Source: Methylococcaceae bacterium (lineage in GTDB: Bacteria > Pseudomonadota > Gammaproteobacteria > Methylococcales > Methylomonadaceae). From it: a stretch of DNA of 7,260 nucleotides. Positions 1 to 6,144 of this stretch are shown here, piece after piece. Positions within the stretch are counted from its first letter, which is position 1; every line of letters begins with the position of its first letter. The notes below the pieces were generated by a model. The model saw only the letters and a program-made list of their open reading frames with translations, was not told where the DNA came from and ran no database searches. The DNA lies in NCBI GenBank assembly GCA_003542275.1, contig DPKY01000008.1, positions 1-7,260 on the forward strand, in the 5' to 3' direction. The translations under genes and the position numbers were made by a program.

Positions 1-530
1 ACCCCATTGCAGGGTTATGTATTATCGAACCAACCGTGTTTGGCGATTCGCGCGGCTTTTTTATGGAAAGTTTTAATCAAAAAGCGTTTCAGCAGGCCAC
101 AGGGCTTGACGTCACGTTTGTACAAGACAATCACTCTCGCTCAAGTGAAGGCGTTTTGCGGGGGTTGCATTATCAAATTCAGCAGCCACAAGGAAAATTA
201 GTGCGTGTCACCAGCGGGCGTGTTTTTGATGTCGCGGTGGATGTGCGTCGCGCATCACCCACTTTTGGGCATTGGCACGGCGTTGAACTCAGTGATGAAA
301 ATCATCGTCAGTTTTGGGTGCCTGCGGGGTTTGCGCATGGCTTTTTGGTGTTGTCGAAAACGGCGGATTTTCTTTATAAAACAACGGATTATTATGCGCC
401 CGAGTTTGAGTGTTGCATTCGCTTTGATGATCCAGATATTGGCATTGCTTGGCCACTTCATGGTGAGCCTATTTTGTCGCTCAAAGATCAGCAAGGCCTT
501 GCATTACACGAGGCGCAGGTATTTGAATGA
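1..530 (+). CDS. rfbC: dTDP-4-dehydrorhamnose 3,5-epimerase, 5' end cut off by the window
   Basis: This cupin enzyme epimerises C3 and C5 of dTDP-4-dehydro-6-deoxyglucose, the third step of dTDP-L-rhamnose synthesis in the cytoplasm. The reading frame is open from base 3, and the upstream codons give PIAGLCIIEP directly before VFGDSRGFFMESF, the family's N-terminal block. The GTG at 36 is therefore an internal valine, and only a few residues are missing. About 175 residues are visible against a usual 180-185. Family landmarks are RGLHYQ with the catalytic histidine (codon 168-170), the cupin strand VFDVAVDVR, FWVPAGFAHGF, and YKTTDYY in the region of the catalytic tyrosine. The stop overlaps the rfbD start as ATGA (527-530), which implies translational coupling. 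The glucose-1-phosphate thymidylyltransferase gene (rfbA), absent here, may lie upstream; that is inference. Confidence 0.95.
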   Translation, partial: PIAGLCIIEPTVFGDSRGFFMESFNQKAFQQATGLDVTFVQDNHSRSSEGVLRGLHYQIQQPQGKLVRVTSGRVFDVAVDVRRASPTFGHWHGVELSDENHRQFWVPAGFAHGFLVLSKTADFLYKTTDYYAPEFECCIRFDDPDIGIAWPLHGEPILSLKDQQGLALHEAQVFE

Positions 531-1408
531 AAATTTTATTACTCGGCAAAAATGGACAAGTTGGCTGGGAATTAGCACGCACTCTATTGCCTTTGGGTGA
601 ACTGATTTCGCTTGACCGGCAACAGCTTGATTTTTCAAATACGGCTGCATTGCCTGAAGCCATCGCGTCCATCCGTCCTAACATGATTATCAACGCGGTG
701 GCGTATACGGCCGTTGATAAAGCAGAAAGTGAGCGTGACAAAGCGTTTTTGTGCAATGCCCACGCTGTTGAGGTGATTGCGCAAGAAGCAAAAAAAGTGG
801 GCGCATTGCTGATTCATTATTCGACAGATTATGTGTTTGATGGCACCAAAGACACGCCTTATCTTGAAGAGGATACGCCTCATCCTCTCAATGTGTACGG
901 TGAAAGTAAACTAGCCGGTGAAGCGGCGATTATGGCCAGTGGCGTTGAGTATTTAATTTTGCGCACCACGTGGGTGTTCGCCTCACGCGGGCAAAATTTT
1001 CTGAAAACGATGTTGCGTCTTGCCGCTGAAAGGGAGTCGCTCTCGATTGTGTCCGATCAAATCGGCGCGCCAACATGGGCGCGAGTGATTGCACAAACAA
1101 CGGCACATATTGTGCAACAGGTACAACGCGAGCGGGCGGAAAAGACGTTTGAATCGGGCATTTTTCATCTCACTAGCGCAGGTGACACCTCGTGGCATGG
1201 TTTTGCACAAAAAATTGTAGAGGTGGCTAGTGCCCAGCGTGCGCTCACACTGCGCTCTCTGACACCTATTCGCACCTCACAATACCCAACGCCTGCTCAG
1301 CGTCCGCACAATTCACGCCTTTGCACGAATAAATTAACAGCGCGTTTTGGGCTTGTCATGCCTGCGTGGGACGTGTCTCTTGAACTTTGTATGGAAGAAT
1401 TATGTTGA
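527..1408 (+). CDS. rfbD: dTDP-4-dehydrorhamnose reductase
   Basis: This short-chain dehydrogenase of 293 residues carries out the last step of dTDP-L-rhamnose synthesis, reducing dTDP-4-dehydrorhamnose with NAD(P)H. The N-terminal Rossmann motif GKNGQVG (residues 7-13) binds the nucleotide. STDYVFDG (99-106) contains the catalytic threonine T100. YGESK (124-128) is the YxxxK pair, with Y124 and K128. [13 protein letters not shown] (55-67) and the later LRTTWVF are also typical of RmlD. Length matches the family (about 290-300). The start ATG at 527 overlaps the rfbC stop by four bases and has a weak AGG seven bases upstream inside rfbC. The 3' end overlaps rfbB by seven bases. Nothing looks damaged. 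Confidence 0.96.
   Translation: MKILLLGKNGQVGWELARTLLPLGELISLDRQQLDFSNTAALPEAIASIRPNMIINAVAYTAVDKAESERDKAFLCNAHAVEVIAQEAKKVGALLIHYSTDYVFDGTKDTPYLEEDTPHPLNVYGESKLAGEAAIMASGVEYLILRTTWVFASRGQNFLKTMLRLAAERESLSIVSDQIGAPTWARVIAQTTAHIVQQVQRERAEKTFESGIFHLTSAGDTSWHGFAQKIVEVASAQRALTLRSLTPIRTSQYPTPAQRPHNSRLCTNKLTARFGLVMPAWDVSLELCMEELC
1393..1397 (+). promoter_or_regulatory. Ribosome binding site that fixes the rfbB start at 1402
   Basis: GGAAG lies four bases before the ATG at 1402, inside the last codons of rfbD. A longer reading from TTG at 1387 would add five residues (MYGRI) before the family N-terminus [14 protein letters not shown]. The ATG is preferred because it has this Shine-Dalgarno-like site and because the Rossmann strand begins almost at once in homologues. 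Confidence 0.6.
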
Positions 1409-2457
1409 AAATTTTAATTACAGGCGGCGCGGGCTTTATCGGCTCTGCGTTAATTCGTTATTTACTCAGTGACACCGCGCATAGCGTGGTGAATGTGGAT
1501 AAACTCACTTATGCTGGCAATTTAGAATCGCTCGAGAGTGTGGCGGGCAATGCGCGGTATGTCTTTGAGCGCGTGGATATTTGTGATGGGCCGGCGCTTG
1601 CGCGATTGTTTGCCACGCACGCGCCTGATGCGGTCATGCACCTTGCTGCCGAATCGCACGTTGATCGTTCCATTGACAGTCCCGCTGCGTTTATTGAAAC
1701 CAATATCGTGGGCACTTATACCCTGCTCGAAGCCGCGCGGCATTATTGGTCACAACTGGCCGATGAAAAAAAATCACGCTTTCGGTTTCATCATATTTCA
1801 ACCGATGAAGTGTTTGGCGACTTGCATGGCACGCAGGCGCTGTTTACCGAAACGACCCCGTATGCACCCAGTTCACCTTACTCAGCGTCAAAAGCCAGCT
1901 CAGACCATCTTGTGCGAGCATGGCAACGCACGTTTGGCTTACCGGTGATAGTGACAAATTGCTCTAATAATTATGGGCCGTTTCAATTTCCTGAAAAACT
2001 CATTCCCGTGATAATTTTAAATGCGCTTGCAGGCAAAGCGCTGCCTGTTTACGGCAATGGGCAGCAAATTCGAGATTGGCTCTATGTTGACGATCATGCG
2101 CGGGCGCTACTGACGGTGCTAGAGCATGGTGTTATTGGGGACACTTACAATATTGGCGGCCATAATGAAAAAACCAATTTGACCGTTGTGCAAACTCTTT
2201 GCGCGATTTTAGAGGAATTAAAACCTGAAAAACCCAGTCACATCAAACAGTACGCGGATTTGATGACTTATGTAACCGATCGCCCTGGCCATGATGTGCG
2301 TTACGCCATCGACGCGAGCAAAATCGCTCGAGAATTACACTGGACGCCCAAAGAAACCTTTGAAACGGGGCTGAAAAAAACGGTGCAATGGTATTTAGAA
2401 CACCTTGAATGGTGTGCGCATATTCAAGATGGACGCTACCAAGCTGGCCTACACTAA
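1402..2457 (+). CDS. rfbB: dTDP-glucose 4,6-dehydratase
   Basis: This extended short-chain dehydrogenase of 351 residues converts dTDP-glucose to dTDP-4-dehydro-6-deoxyglucose using bound NAD+. It is the second step of the rhamnose pathway and precedes Rfb[10 protein letters not shown] (6-14) is the NAD-binding glycine motif. [12 protein letters not shown] (80-91) is a family signature. STDEVFGD (133-140) carries the T134-D135-E136 catalytic triplet, and Y160 with K164 in YSASK is the YxxxK pair. [17 protein letters not shown] and [13 protein letters not shown] are further substrate-binding blocks of RmlB. Length is normal (about 350-360). It overlaps rfbD by seven bases, and its TAA overlaps the stop of the convergent grxC. 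The gene order C-D-B puts the pathway's earlier enzyme last in the run. Confidence 0.96.
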   Translation: MLKILITGGAGFIGSALIRYLLSDTAHSVVNVDKLTYAGNLESLESVAGNARYVFERVDICDGPALARLFATHAPDAVMHLAAESHVDRSIDSPAAFIETNIVGTYTLLEAARHYWSQLADEKKSRFRFHHISTDEVFGDLHGTQALFTETTPYAPSSPYSASKASSDHLVRAWQRTFGLPVIVTNCSNNYGPFQFPEKLIPVIILNALAGKALPVYGNGQQIRDWLYVDDHARALLTVLEHGVIGDTYNIGGHNEKTNLTVVQTLCAILEELKPEKPSHIKQYADLMTYVTDRPGHDVRYAIDASKIARELHWTPKETFETGLKKTVQWYLEHLEWCAHIQDGRYQAGLH

Positions 2458-2711
2458 TTTTGCGCCAGCAGTGTGTCAAGTTTACCCGCTTGATTGAGCG
2501 CGTTTAAGTCATCAAACCCGCCCACGTGCAAATCACCAATGTAAATTTGTGGGACAGTTCGGCGGCGGGTTTTTTGCATCATTTCCTCGCGCATTCCCGC
2601 TTGTTCATCTACATTGATTTCCGTGTAAACCGCTTTTTTGCTGTCAAGCAGGCGTTTTGCCATCACGCAGTACCCACAGCGGTGGGCGGTATAAATTAAA
2701 ATAGCTGGCAT
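2454..2711 (-). CDS. grxC: Glutaredoxin 3 family protein with a CGYC active site
   Basis: This 85-residue thioredoxin-fold protein is a glutathione-dependent dithiol oxidoreductase of the cytoplasm. It reduces protein disulfides and mixed glutathione disulfides. The redox motif CGYC sits at residues 12-15; the commoner bacterial motif is CPYC, so proline is replaced by glycine. TVPQIYIG (52-59) holds the cis-proline P54 that faces the active site, and VGGFDDL (63-69) is the glutathione-binding block. Length and motif order match GrxC of about 85 residues. The gene follows mdh after ten bases and its ribosome binding site overlaps the mdh stop, so the two are probably co-transcribed. Its TAG overlaps the TAA of rfbB on the other strand. 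The partner of this glutaredoxin is not shown by the sequence. Confidence 0.92.
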   Translation of the reverse strand: MPAILIYTAHRCGYCVMAKRLLDSKKAVYTEINVDEQAGMREEMMQKTRRRTVPQIYIGDLHVGGFDDLNALNQAGKLDTLLAQN

Positions 2712-2718
2712 GGTATTT

Positions 2719-2723
2719 TTCCT
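2719..2723 (-). promoter_or_regulatory. Ribosome binding site of grxC overlapping the mdh stop codon
   Basis: On the minus strand AGGAA stands seven bases before the grxC ATG. Its first two bases (AG) are the end of the mdh TAG stop (2722-2724). Ribosomes ending mdh would therefore sit on the grxC start site, which supports coupled translation of a mdh-grxC transcript. Confidence 0.65.
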
Positions 2724-3699
2724 AGAACAAATGTTTCACTGCATCACGCTCTTGTTTTAATTCGTCTTCGGTCACACGCATACGATGACGACTAAATTCG
2801 TTAATCGATAAGCCTTGCACAATGCGCAATTCACCGTCTTCTACGGTCACTGGAAACGAATACATCAAGCCTTTTTCAATGCCATAACTCCCGTCAGACA
2901 GCACGCCCATGCTCACCCAATCTTTATCGGGTGTGCCCAGCGTCCACGCCCGCATTTGATCAAGCGCCGCGTTAGCCGCCGAGCCTGCACTCGACTGCCC
3001 GCGTGCTTTAATCACCGCCTCACCACGCTCTTGCACGGTGGGAATAAACTCGTTGACAAACCAGCTATTGTCAACCAGTGAGAGCGCCTCTTGCCCGCGT
3101 ACCGTGGCGTAGTGTAAATCGGGATATTGCGTACTGGAATGATTGCCCCATACGGTCATATTTTTGATATCTGTGGTCAGTACGCCACATTTTTCAGCTA
3201 ATTGACTAATGGCGCGATTGTGGTCGAGTCGACTCATTGACGAAAAATTCGCGGGCGATAAATCGGGCGCATTTTTGAGCGCAATTAAGGCATTGGTGTT
3301 TGCGGGATTGCCCGTCACTAATACTTTTACATTCCGATTTGCCACCGCGTTGAGGGCTTTGCCTTGTGTTGAAAAAATTTCCGCATTCACTTTGAGCAAA
3401 TCTTTTCTGGCCATGCCCAAGGTGCGAGGGCGTGCCCCAATTAAAAACGCATGGTCCACATTCCTAAAGGCAACCAGTGGATCATCGGTCATGAAAATAC
3501 CGCGCACAATGGGGCTGGCACAATCATTAAGTTCCATCACAACGCCTTCCAAGGCTGGCATCGCGCTGGGCACTTCAAGTAAATGCAACACAATTGGCTG
3601 ATCTTTACCAAAAGAATGCCCCGCAGCTAAACGAAAGAGCAACGAATAACTAATTTGTCCTGCTGCGCCGGTGACAGCTATGTGAAGAGGTGCTTTCAT
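2722..3699 (-). CDS. mdh: NAD-dependent malate dehydrogenase
   Basis: This 325-residue enzyme interconverts malate and oxaloacetate in the cytoplasm. It serves the TCA cycle and, in serine-cycle organisms, oxaloacetate reduction before malyl-CoA formation. It resembles the Thermus/cytosolic type of MDH. The nucleotide loop TGAAGQIS (10-17) ends in Ser where most bacterial members have Gly. E42 after the second strand fits NAD preference. R92 and R98 in the mobile loop, GNPANTN (130-136), D159 and R162 in RLDHNR, and H187 in WGNHSS are the substrate and catalytic residues, and all are present. The loop reads GMAR where GMER is usual. AAAGGAAAG at 3707-3715 (minus strand) is a good ribosome binding site for the ATG at 3699, and [14 protein letters not shown] matches the family N-terminus. 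grxC follows. It diverges from mtdA. Confidence 0.95.
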   Translation of the reverse strand: MKAPLHIAVTGAAGQISYSLLFRLAAGHSFGKDQPIVLHLLEVPSAMPALEGVVMELNDCASPIVRGIFMTDDPLVAFRNVDHAFLIGARPRTLGMARKDLLKVNAEIFSTQGKALNAVANRNVKVLVTGNPANTNALIALKNAPDLSPANFSSMSRLDHNRAISQLAEKCGVLTTDIKNMTVWGNHSSTQYPDLHYATVRGQEALSLVDNSWFVNEFIPTVQERGEAVIKARGQSSAGSAANAALDQMRAWTLGTPDKDWVSMGVLSDGSYGIEKGLMYSFPVTVEDGELRIVQGLSINEFSRHRMRVTEDELKQERDAVKHLF

Positions 3700-3718
3700 T
3701 TTTTATCTTTCCTTTGAA

Positions 3719-3737
3719 ACAACGCAACGGGCGTTGT
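3719..3737 (-). promoter_or_regulatory. Perfect 7-bp inverted repeat in the mdh leader
   Basis: ACAACGC (3719-3725) and GCGTTGT (3731-3737) are exact reverse complements around a five-base spacer. The repeat ends four bases upstream of the mdh ribosome binding site, so it could be an RNA hairpin that affects mdh translation or a dimeric repressor site. There is no long U-run after it on the minus strand, so it does not look like a terminator. Function is unknown. Confidence 0.45.
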
Positions 3738-3785
3738 CTAAAAAATAGTGAATTGATCTGTAAAATGCGAAAATCGCTTTGTATT

Positions 3786-3801
3786 GTTACCATCGTACCA
3801 T
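3786..3801. repeat. Two head-to-tail 8-bp units sharing TACCAT
   Basis: GTTACCAT (3786-3793) is followed directly by CGTACCAT (3794-3801). The shared TACCAT copies start eight bases apart. The repeat lies about 100 bases from each start codon, where an activator or repressor of either gene could bind. It is short enough to be chance. Confidence 0.3.
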
Positions 3802-3828
3802 TCATAGGCATCTAAAAACAGGTTCAAC

Positions 3829-3859
3829 ATGACCGTTTGCTTTGTTTTATCGGTATAAT
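3829..3859 (+). promoter_or_regulatory. Candidate promoter of mtdA
   Basis: TATAAT at 3854-3859 is a perfect -10 hexamer. The best -35 is ATGACC at 3829-3834, matching four of six consensus bases with a long 19-base spacer; no better hexamer lies at 16-18 bases. Transcription would begin near 3866, giving a leader of about 37 bases. A strong -10 with a poor -35 is the pattern of promoters that need an activator, which is inference here. Confidence 0.5.
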
Positions 3860-3902
3860 AAACGCTGTTTTCCTCTTTAAATCTAACCAATACGAGCCTT
3901 TC

Positions 3903-4760
3903 ATGAAAAAATTGTTATTTCAATTCGACACCGATGCGCAGCCGTCAACATTTGATGTAGTGGTCGGCTACGATGGCGGTGCCGATCACGTTATCAGCTA
4001 CGCGGGCCTCACACCCAATAGCATTGCCACGTTAGTAGACGGTACGATTTTCACCCGCGCCCCAAAAGATAAAAAAAATACGGCCATTTTCGTAGGGGGC
4101 AGTGATATGGCGGCAGGTGAGGCATTATTTACCGCTGTCAATCAACATTTTTTCCCCGGCTTTCGTGTATCGGTGATGCTCGATAGCAACGGCAGTAATA
4201 CCACCGCCGCCGCGTGCGTGGCAAAATTGGCGTCAAGTGGCTCACTGGCGGGGAAAAAAGCGGTCATTTTAGCGGGAACGGGGCCTGTTGGACAACGTGC
4301 AGGCGCCATGTTAGCGTTAGAAGGTGCGGAGGTCACCATTACCTCACGCCAACTCTGGAACGCAGAGAAAGTGTGTGAAGCCATGCAAAAACGCTTTAAT
4401 GTCAGCGTTCATGCAAAAGCAGCCGCCGATATGGACGCGCGGGCACACGCGATTGAAGAGGCAAACATCGTTGTGGCAACAGGTGCCACTGGCATTGAAC
4501 TACTCAAACCTGAACATTGGCAAGACAATGCTGCCTTAGAATTACTCGCTGACGCTAATGCTACGCCACCACTGGGCATTGGTGGTATTGACATGATGGA
4601 TAAGGGCGACATTCGTCATGGCAAAATTGTGTGGGGAGCGATTGGTTTTGGCGCATTAAAATTAGCGCTGCATCGCGCCTGTATTGCGAAATTATTTGAA
4701 GATAATAAACAAGTGCTCGATGCCGAAGCCATTTTTGCCTTAGCCAAAGAGATGGCATGA
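3903..4760 (+). CDS. mtdA: NADP-dependent methylene-tetrahydromethanopterin/methylene-tetrahydrofolate dehydrogenase
   Basis: MtdA oxidises methylene-H4MPT or methylene-H4F to the methenyl form with NADP+, at the branch between formaldehyde oxidation and serine-cycle assimilation in methylotrophs. The 285-residue product resembles Methylobacterium MtdA (about 288) far more than MtdB. The N-terminus FQFDTD, then PSTFDVVVGYDGGADH (14-29), DGTIFTRAP, AIFVGGSDMAAGE (61-73) and MLDSNGSNTTAAA (92-104) match recalled MtdA blocks almost word for word. AGTGPVGQRAG (124-134) is the Rossmann loop, and TSRQ (147-150) follows the next strand, where NADP phosphate is bound. PPLGIGGID (222-230) and LHRACIAKLFE (256-266) close the family pattern. 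ATG 3903 is chosen over an in-frame TTG at 3837, because the latter would translate through the TATAAT promoter element and homologues start at MKKLLFQF. The ribosome binding site is weak (CGAG, 3893-3896). Its TGA overlaps the gckA ATG. Confidence 0.93.
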   Translation: MKKLLFQFDTDAQPSTFDVVVGYDGGADHVISYAGLTPNSIATLVDGTIFTRAPKDKKNTAIFVGGSDMAAGEALFTAVNQHFFPGFRVSVMLDSNGSNTTAAACVAKLASSGSLAGKKAVILAGTGPVGQRAGAMLALEGAEVTITSRQLWNAEKVCEAMQKRFNVSVHAKAAADMDARAHAIEEANIVVATGATGIELLKPEHWQDNAALELLADANATPPLGIGGIDMMDKGDIRHGKIVWGAIGFGALKLALHRACIAKLFEDNKQVLDAEAIFALAKEMA

Positions 4761-6082
4761 ACCGCGACACCTTACGCGAAGATGCGCAGGTGATTTTTCA
4801 AGCTGGCGTCGCGGCTGCTGACCCTTATTTGGCTGTGAAGCGTCATTTTCAGGCGCATTCAGGCGTCTTGTCGGCTTATTCTACCGTTCATCTCATCGCT
4901 TTTGGCAAAGCCGCTTGCGCGATGGTAGAGGCGGCGCAAGAAATGCTCCCCGTTTCGCAACGCGGGCAAGCGCTGGCGGTGACCAATTATGAAAATGTAC
5001 GCACCGTGCCCCATGTTGACGTACTGGGCGCTGCTCACCCGTTGCCTGATGCGCAAGGCTTTTTGGCGGCTGAAAAAGTGATCGCTTTAGCGCAACAAGC
5101 ACAGGCAACGCAATGCGTGCTGGTGTTAATTAGCGGCGGTGGCTCGGCGTTACTGCCTTCCCCTGCGGTGGGACTTACCCTTGAAGAAAAAATAATCACC
5201 ACCAATGTACTACTATCCTCTGGCGCCACCATTCAAGAAATGAATTGTGTTCGCAAGCATCTCTCACAGATAAAAGGCGGGGGATTGGCCAAGTTTATTG
5301 CACCAGCGGCGTGTTATGCACTGATATTATCGGATGTACTCGATGATGATTTAAGCGTGATTGCCAGTGGTACGACGGTGGGCGATAACACGACATTTTT
5401 AGATGCGGTGGTGATTTTAAAAAATAAACGTATCTGGGACGTTTTGCCCGCGCCTGTTAAACATCATTTAGAACAGGGGGTACAAGGCCACATTGCTGAA
5501 ACGCCAAAGCCACACGATAAGCTCTTTGAGCGCGTGACCAATACGCTTATAGGCAGTAACATTGTCAGTGTTAACGCAATGGTGTCCATGGCGCAGCAAT
5601 TAGGGTATCACACCATTTGCTATCAACACCCGTTATGCGGTGAGGCGCGAGATGTCGCTGTTGCGTGGGTTGAATGGTTAAATACGCTGTCTGCTGACGT
5701 TAGGCAAGGTGAGATAAAACGCCTCGCGGTTTTAACTGGCGGCGAAACAACTGTAACACTTAAGGGTACAGGGCAGGGTGGGCGTAATCAGGAAATGGCA
5801 CTGGCGTTTGCGATAGCATCTCAACAGCTTATGTTAGAGGGAAAATGGCTGTTTTTAAGCGCGGGTACCGATGGCATTGATGGATGCAGTCCCGCAGCGG
5901 GTGGTATAGTCAATGCGCAAACGCTCTCGCGTATTGAAGCGGCGCAATTAAGTCCACAAGCCTTACTCAACAACAACGATTCGTATCATGCGCTTAGTAT
6001 TGCGGGCGATGTGCTCGTTACAGGTGCAACGGGGACAAACGTGGCGGATTTGCAAGTTTTCTTATTTGAAGCAGGCGCGTAA
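4757..6082 (+). CDS. gckA: Glycerate 2-kinase, MOFRL family
   Basis: This 441-residue kinase phosphorylates D-glycerate with ATP to 2-phosphoglycerate, which leads to phosphoenolpyruvate. In serine-cycle methylotrophs this is the step after hydroxypyruvate reductase. The N-terminal two thirds is the MOFRL-associated (DUF4147) domain: AFGKAA with K51, LISGGGSALLPSP (124-136), RKHLSQIKGGGLA (166-178) and LILSDVLDDDLSVIASG (189-205). The C-terminal MOFRL domain has LTGGETTVTLKGTGQGGRNQE (326-346) with the conserved arginine R343, SAGTDGIDG (368-376), NNNDSY (405-410) and TGATGTNVADL (422-432). Prolines usual in the family are replaced in SGTTVGD (SGPT is common) and TGATGTN (TGPTGTN is common). 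The start overlaps the mtdA stop (ATGA), with AAGAG five bases before. Older annotations often call this family TtuD or hydroxypyruvate reductase; kinase is the better-supported role. Confidence 0.92.
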   Translation: MNRDTLREDAQVIFQAGVAAADPYLAVKRHFQAHSGVLSAYSTVHLIAFGKAACAMVEAAQEMLPVSQRGQALAVTNYENVRTVPHVDVLGAAHPLPDAQGFLAAEKVIALAQQAQATQCVLVLISGGGSALLPSPAVGLTLEEKIITTNVLLSSGATIQEMNCVRKHLSQIKGGGLAKFIAPAACYALILSDVLDDDLSVIASGTTVGDNTTFLDAVVILKNKRIWDVLPAPVKHHLEQGVQGHIAETPKPHDKLFERVTNTLIGSNIVSVNAMVSMAQQLGYHTICYQHPLCGEARDVAVAWVEWLNTLSADVRQGEIKRLAVLTGGETTVTLKGTGQGGRNQEMALAFAIASQQLMLEGKWLFLSAGTDGIDGCSPAAGGIVNAQTLSRIEAAQLSPQALLNNNDSYHALSIAGDVLVTGATGTNVADLQVFLFEAGA

Positions 6083-6144
6083 AACATTTACTTTTATCTA
6101 GTTATCTCATTCTTTTTTGATTAAACCTTGGTGATAAACGCATT
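6083..6144 (+). other. T-rich spacer between gckA and proC
   Basis: These 62 bases contain a run of T at 6113-6118 but no GC-rich stem before it, so a rho-independent terminator is not supported. GGTGAT at 6130-6135, nine bases before the proC ATG, is a plausible weak ribosome binding site. I see no convincing promoter hexamer pair, so proC may be read through from mtdA-gckA or have a weak promoter of its own. Confidence 0.4.

Larger units (their letters stand above)
3700..3902. promoter_or_regulatory. Divergent control region between mdh and mtdA
   Basis: This 203-bp AT-rich stretch separates the starts of mdh (minus) and mtdA (plus) and must hold both promoters. It contains a TATAAT facing mtdA, a 7-bp hairpin in the mdh leader, and a TACCAT tandem repeat near the middle. 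For mdh a TTGAAC (minus strand, 3822-3827) is a possible -35, and TATGAA 15 bases further or TGG-TACGAT (extended -10 type, 3792-3800) are possible -10 elements. None is good enough to fix the mdh start site. No reading frame here looks coding. Confidence 0.7.

Noticed and set aside
36..38. GTG as the rfbC start codon
   Set aside because: The frame stays open to the window edge, and the upstream codons encode the expected family N-terminus (IIEPTVFGDSRGFF). The gene is simply cut by the window.
1538..1948. Open frame of 136 codons on the plus strand inside rfbB
   Set aside because: It lies in a second frame of a well-conserved gene, and its Met-, Arg- and Cys-rich translation has no family resemblance.
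3209..3601. Open frame of 130 codons on the plus strand antisense to mdh
   Set aside because: It has no recognisable domain and lies over conserved mdh catalytic segments, so it is a shadow.
3767..3777. GCGA-AAA-TCGC small dyad
   Set aside because: A 4-bp stem is too short to stand out from chance in AT-rich DNA.
3903..4760. MtdB (H4MPT-specific dehydrogenase) as the identity of this gene
   Set aside because: The N-terminal FQFDTD and PSxFDVVVGYDGGAD blocks and the DSNGSNTTAAA segment match MtdA; MtdB as recalled differs strongly there.
6100..6125. Possible rho-independent terminator after gckA
   Set aside because: There is a T run, but no stable GC-containing stem precedes it.
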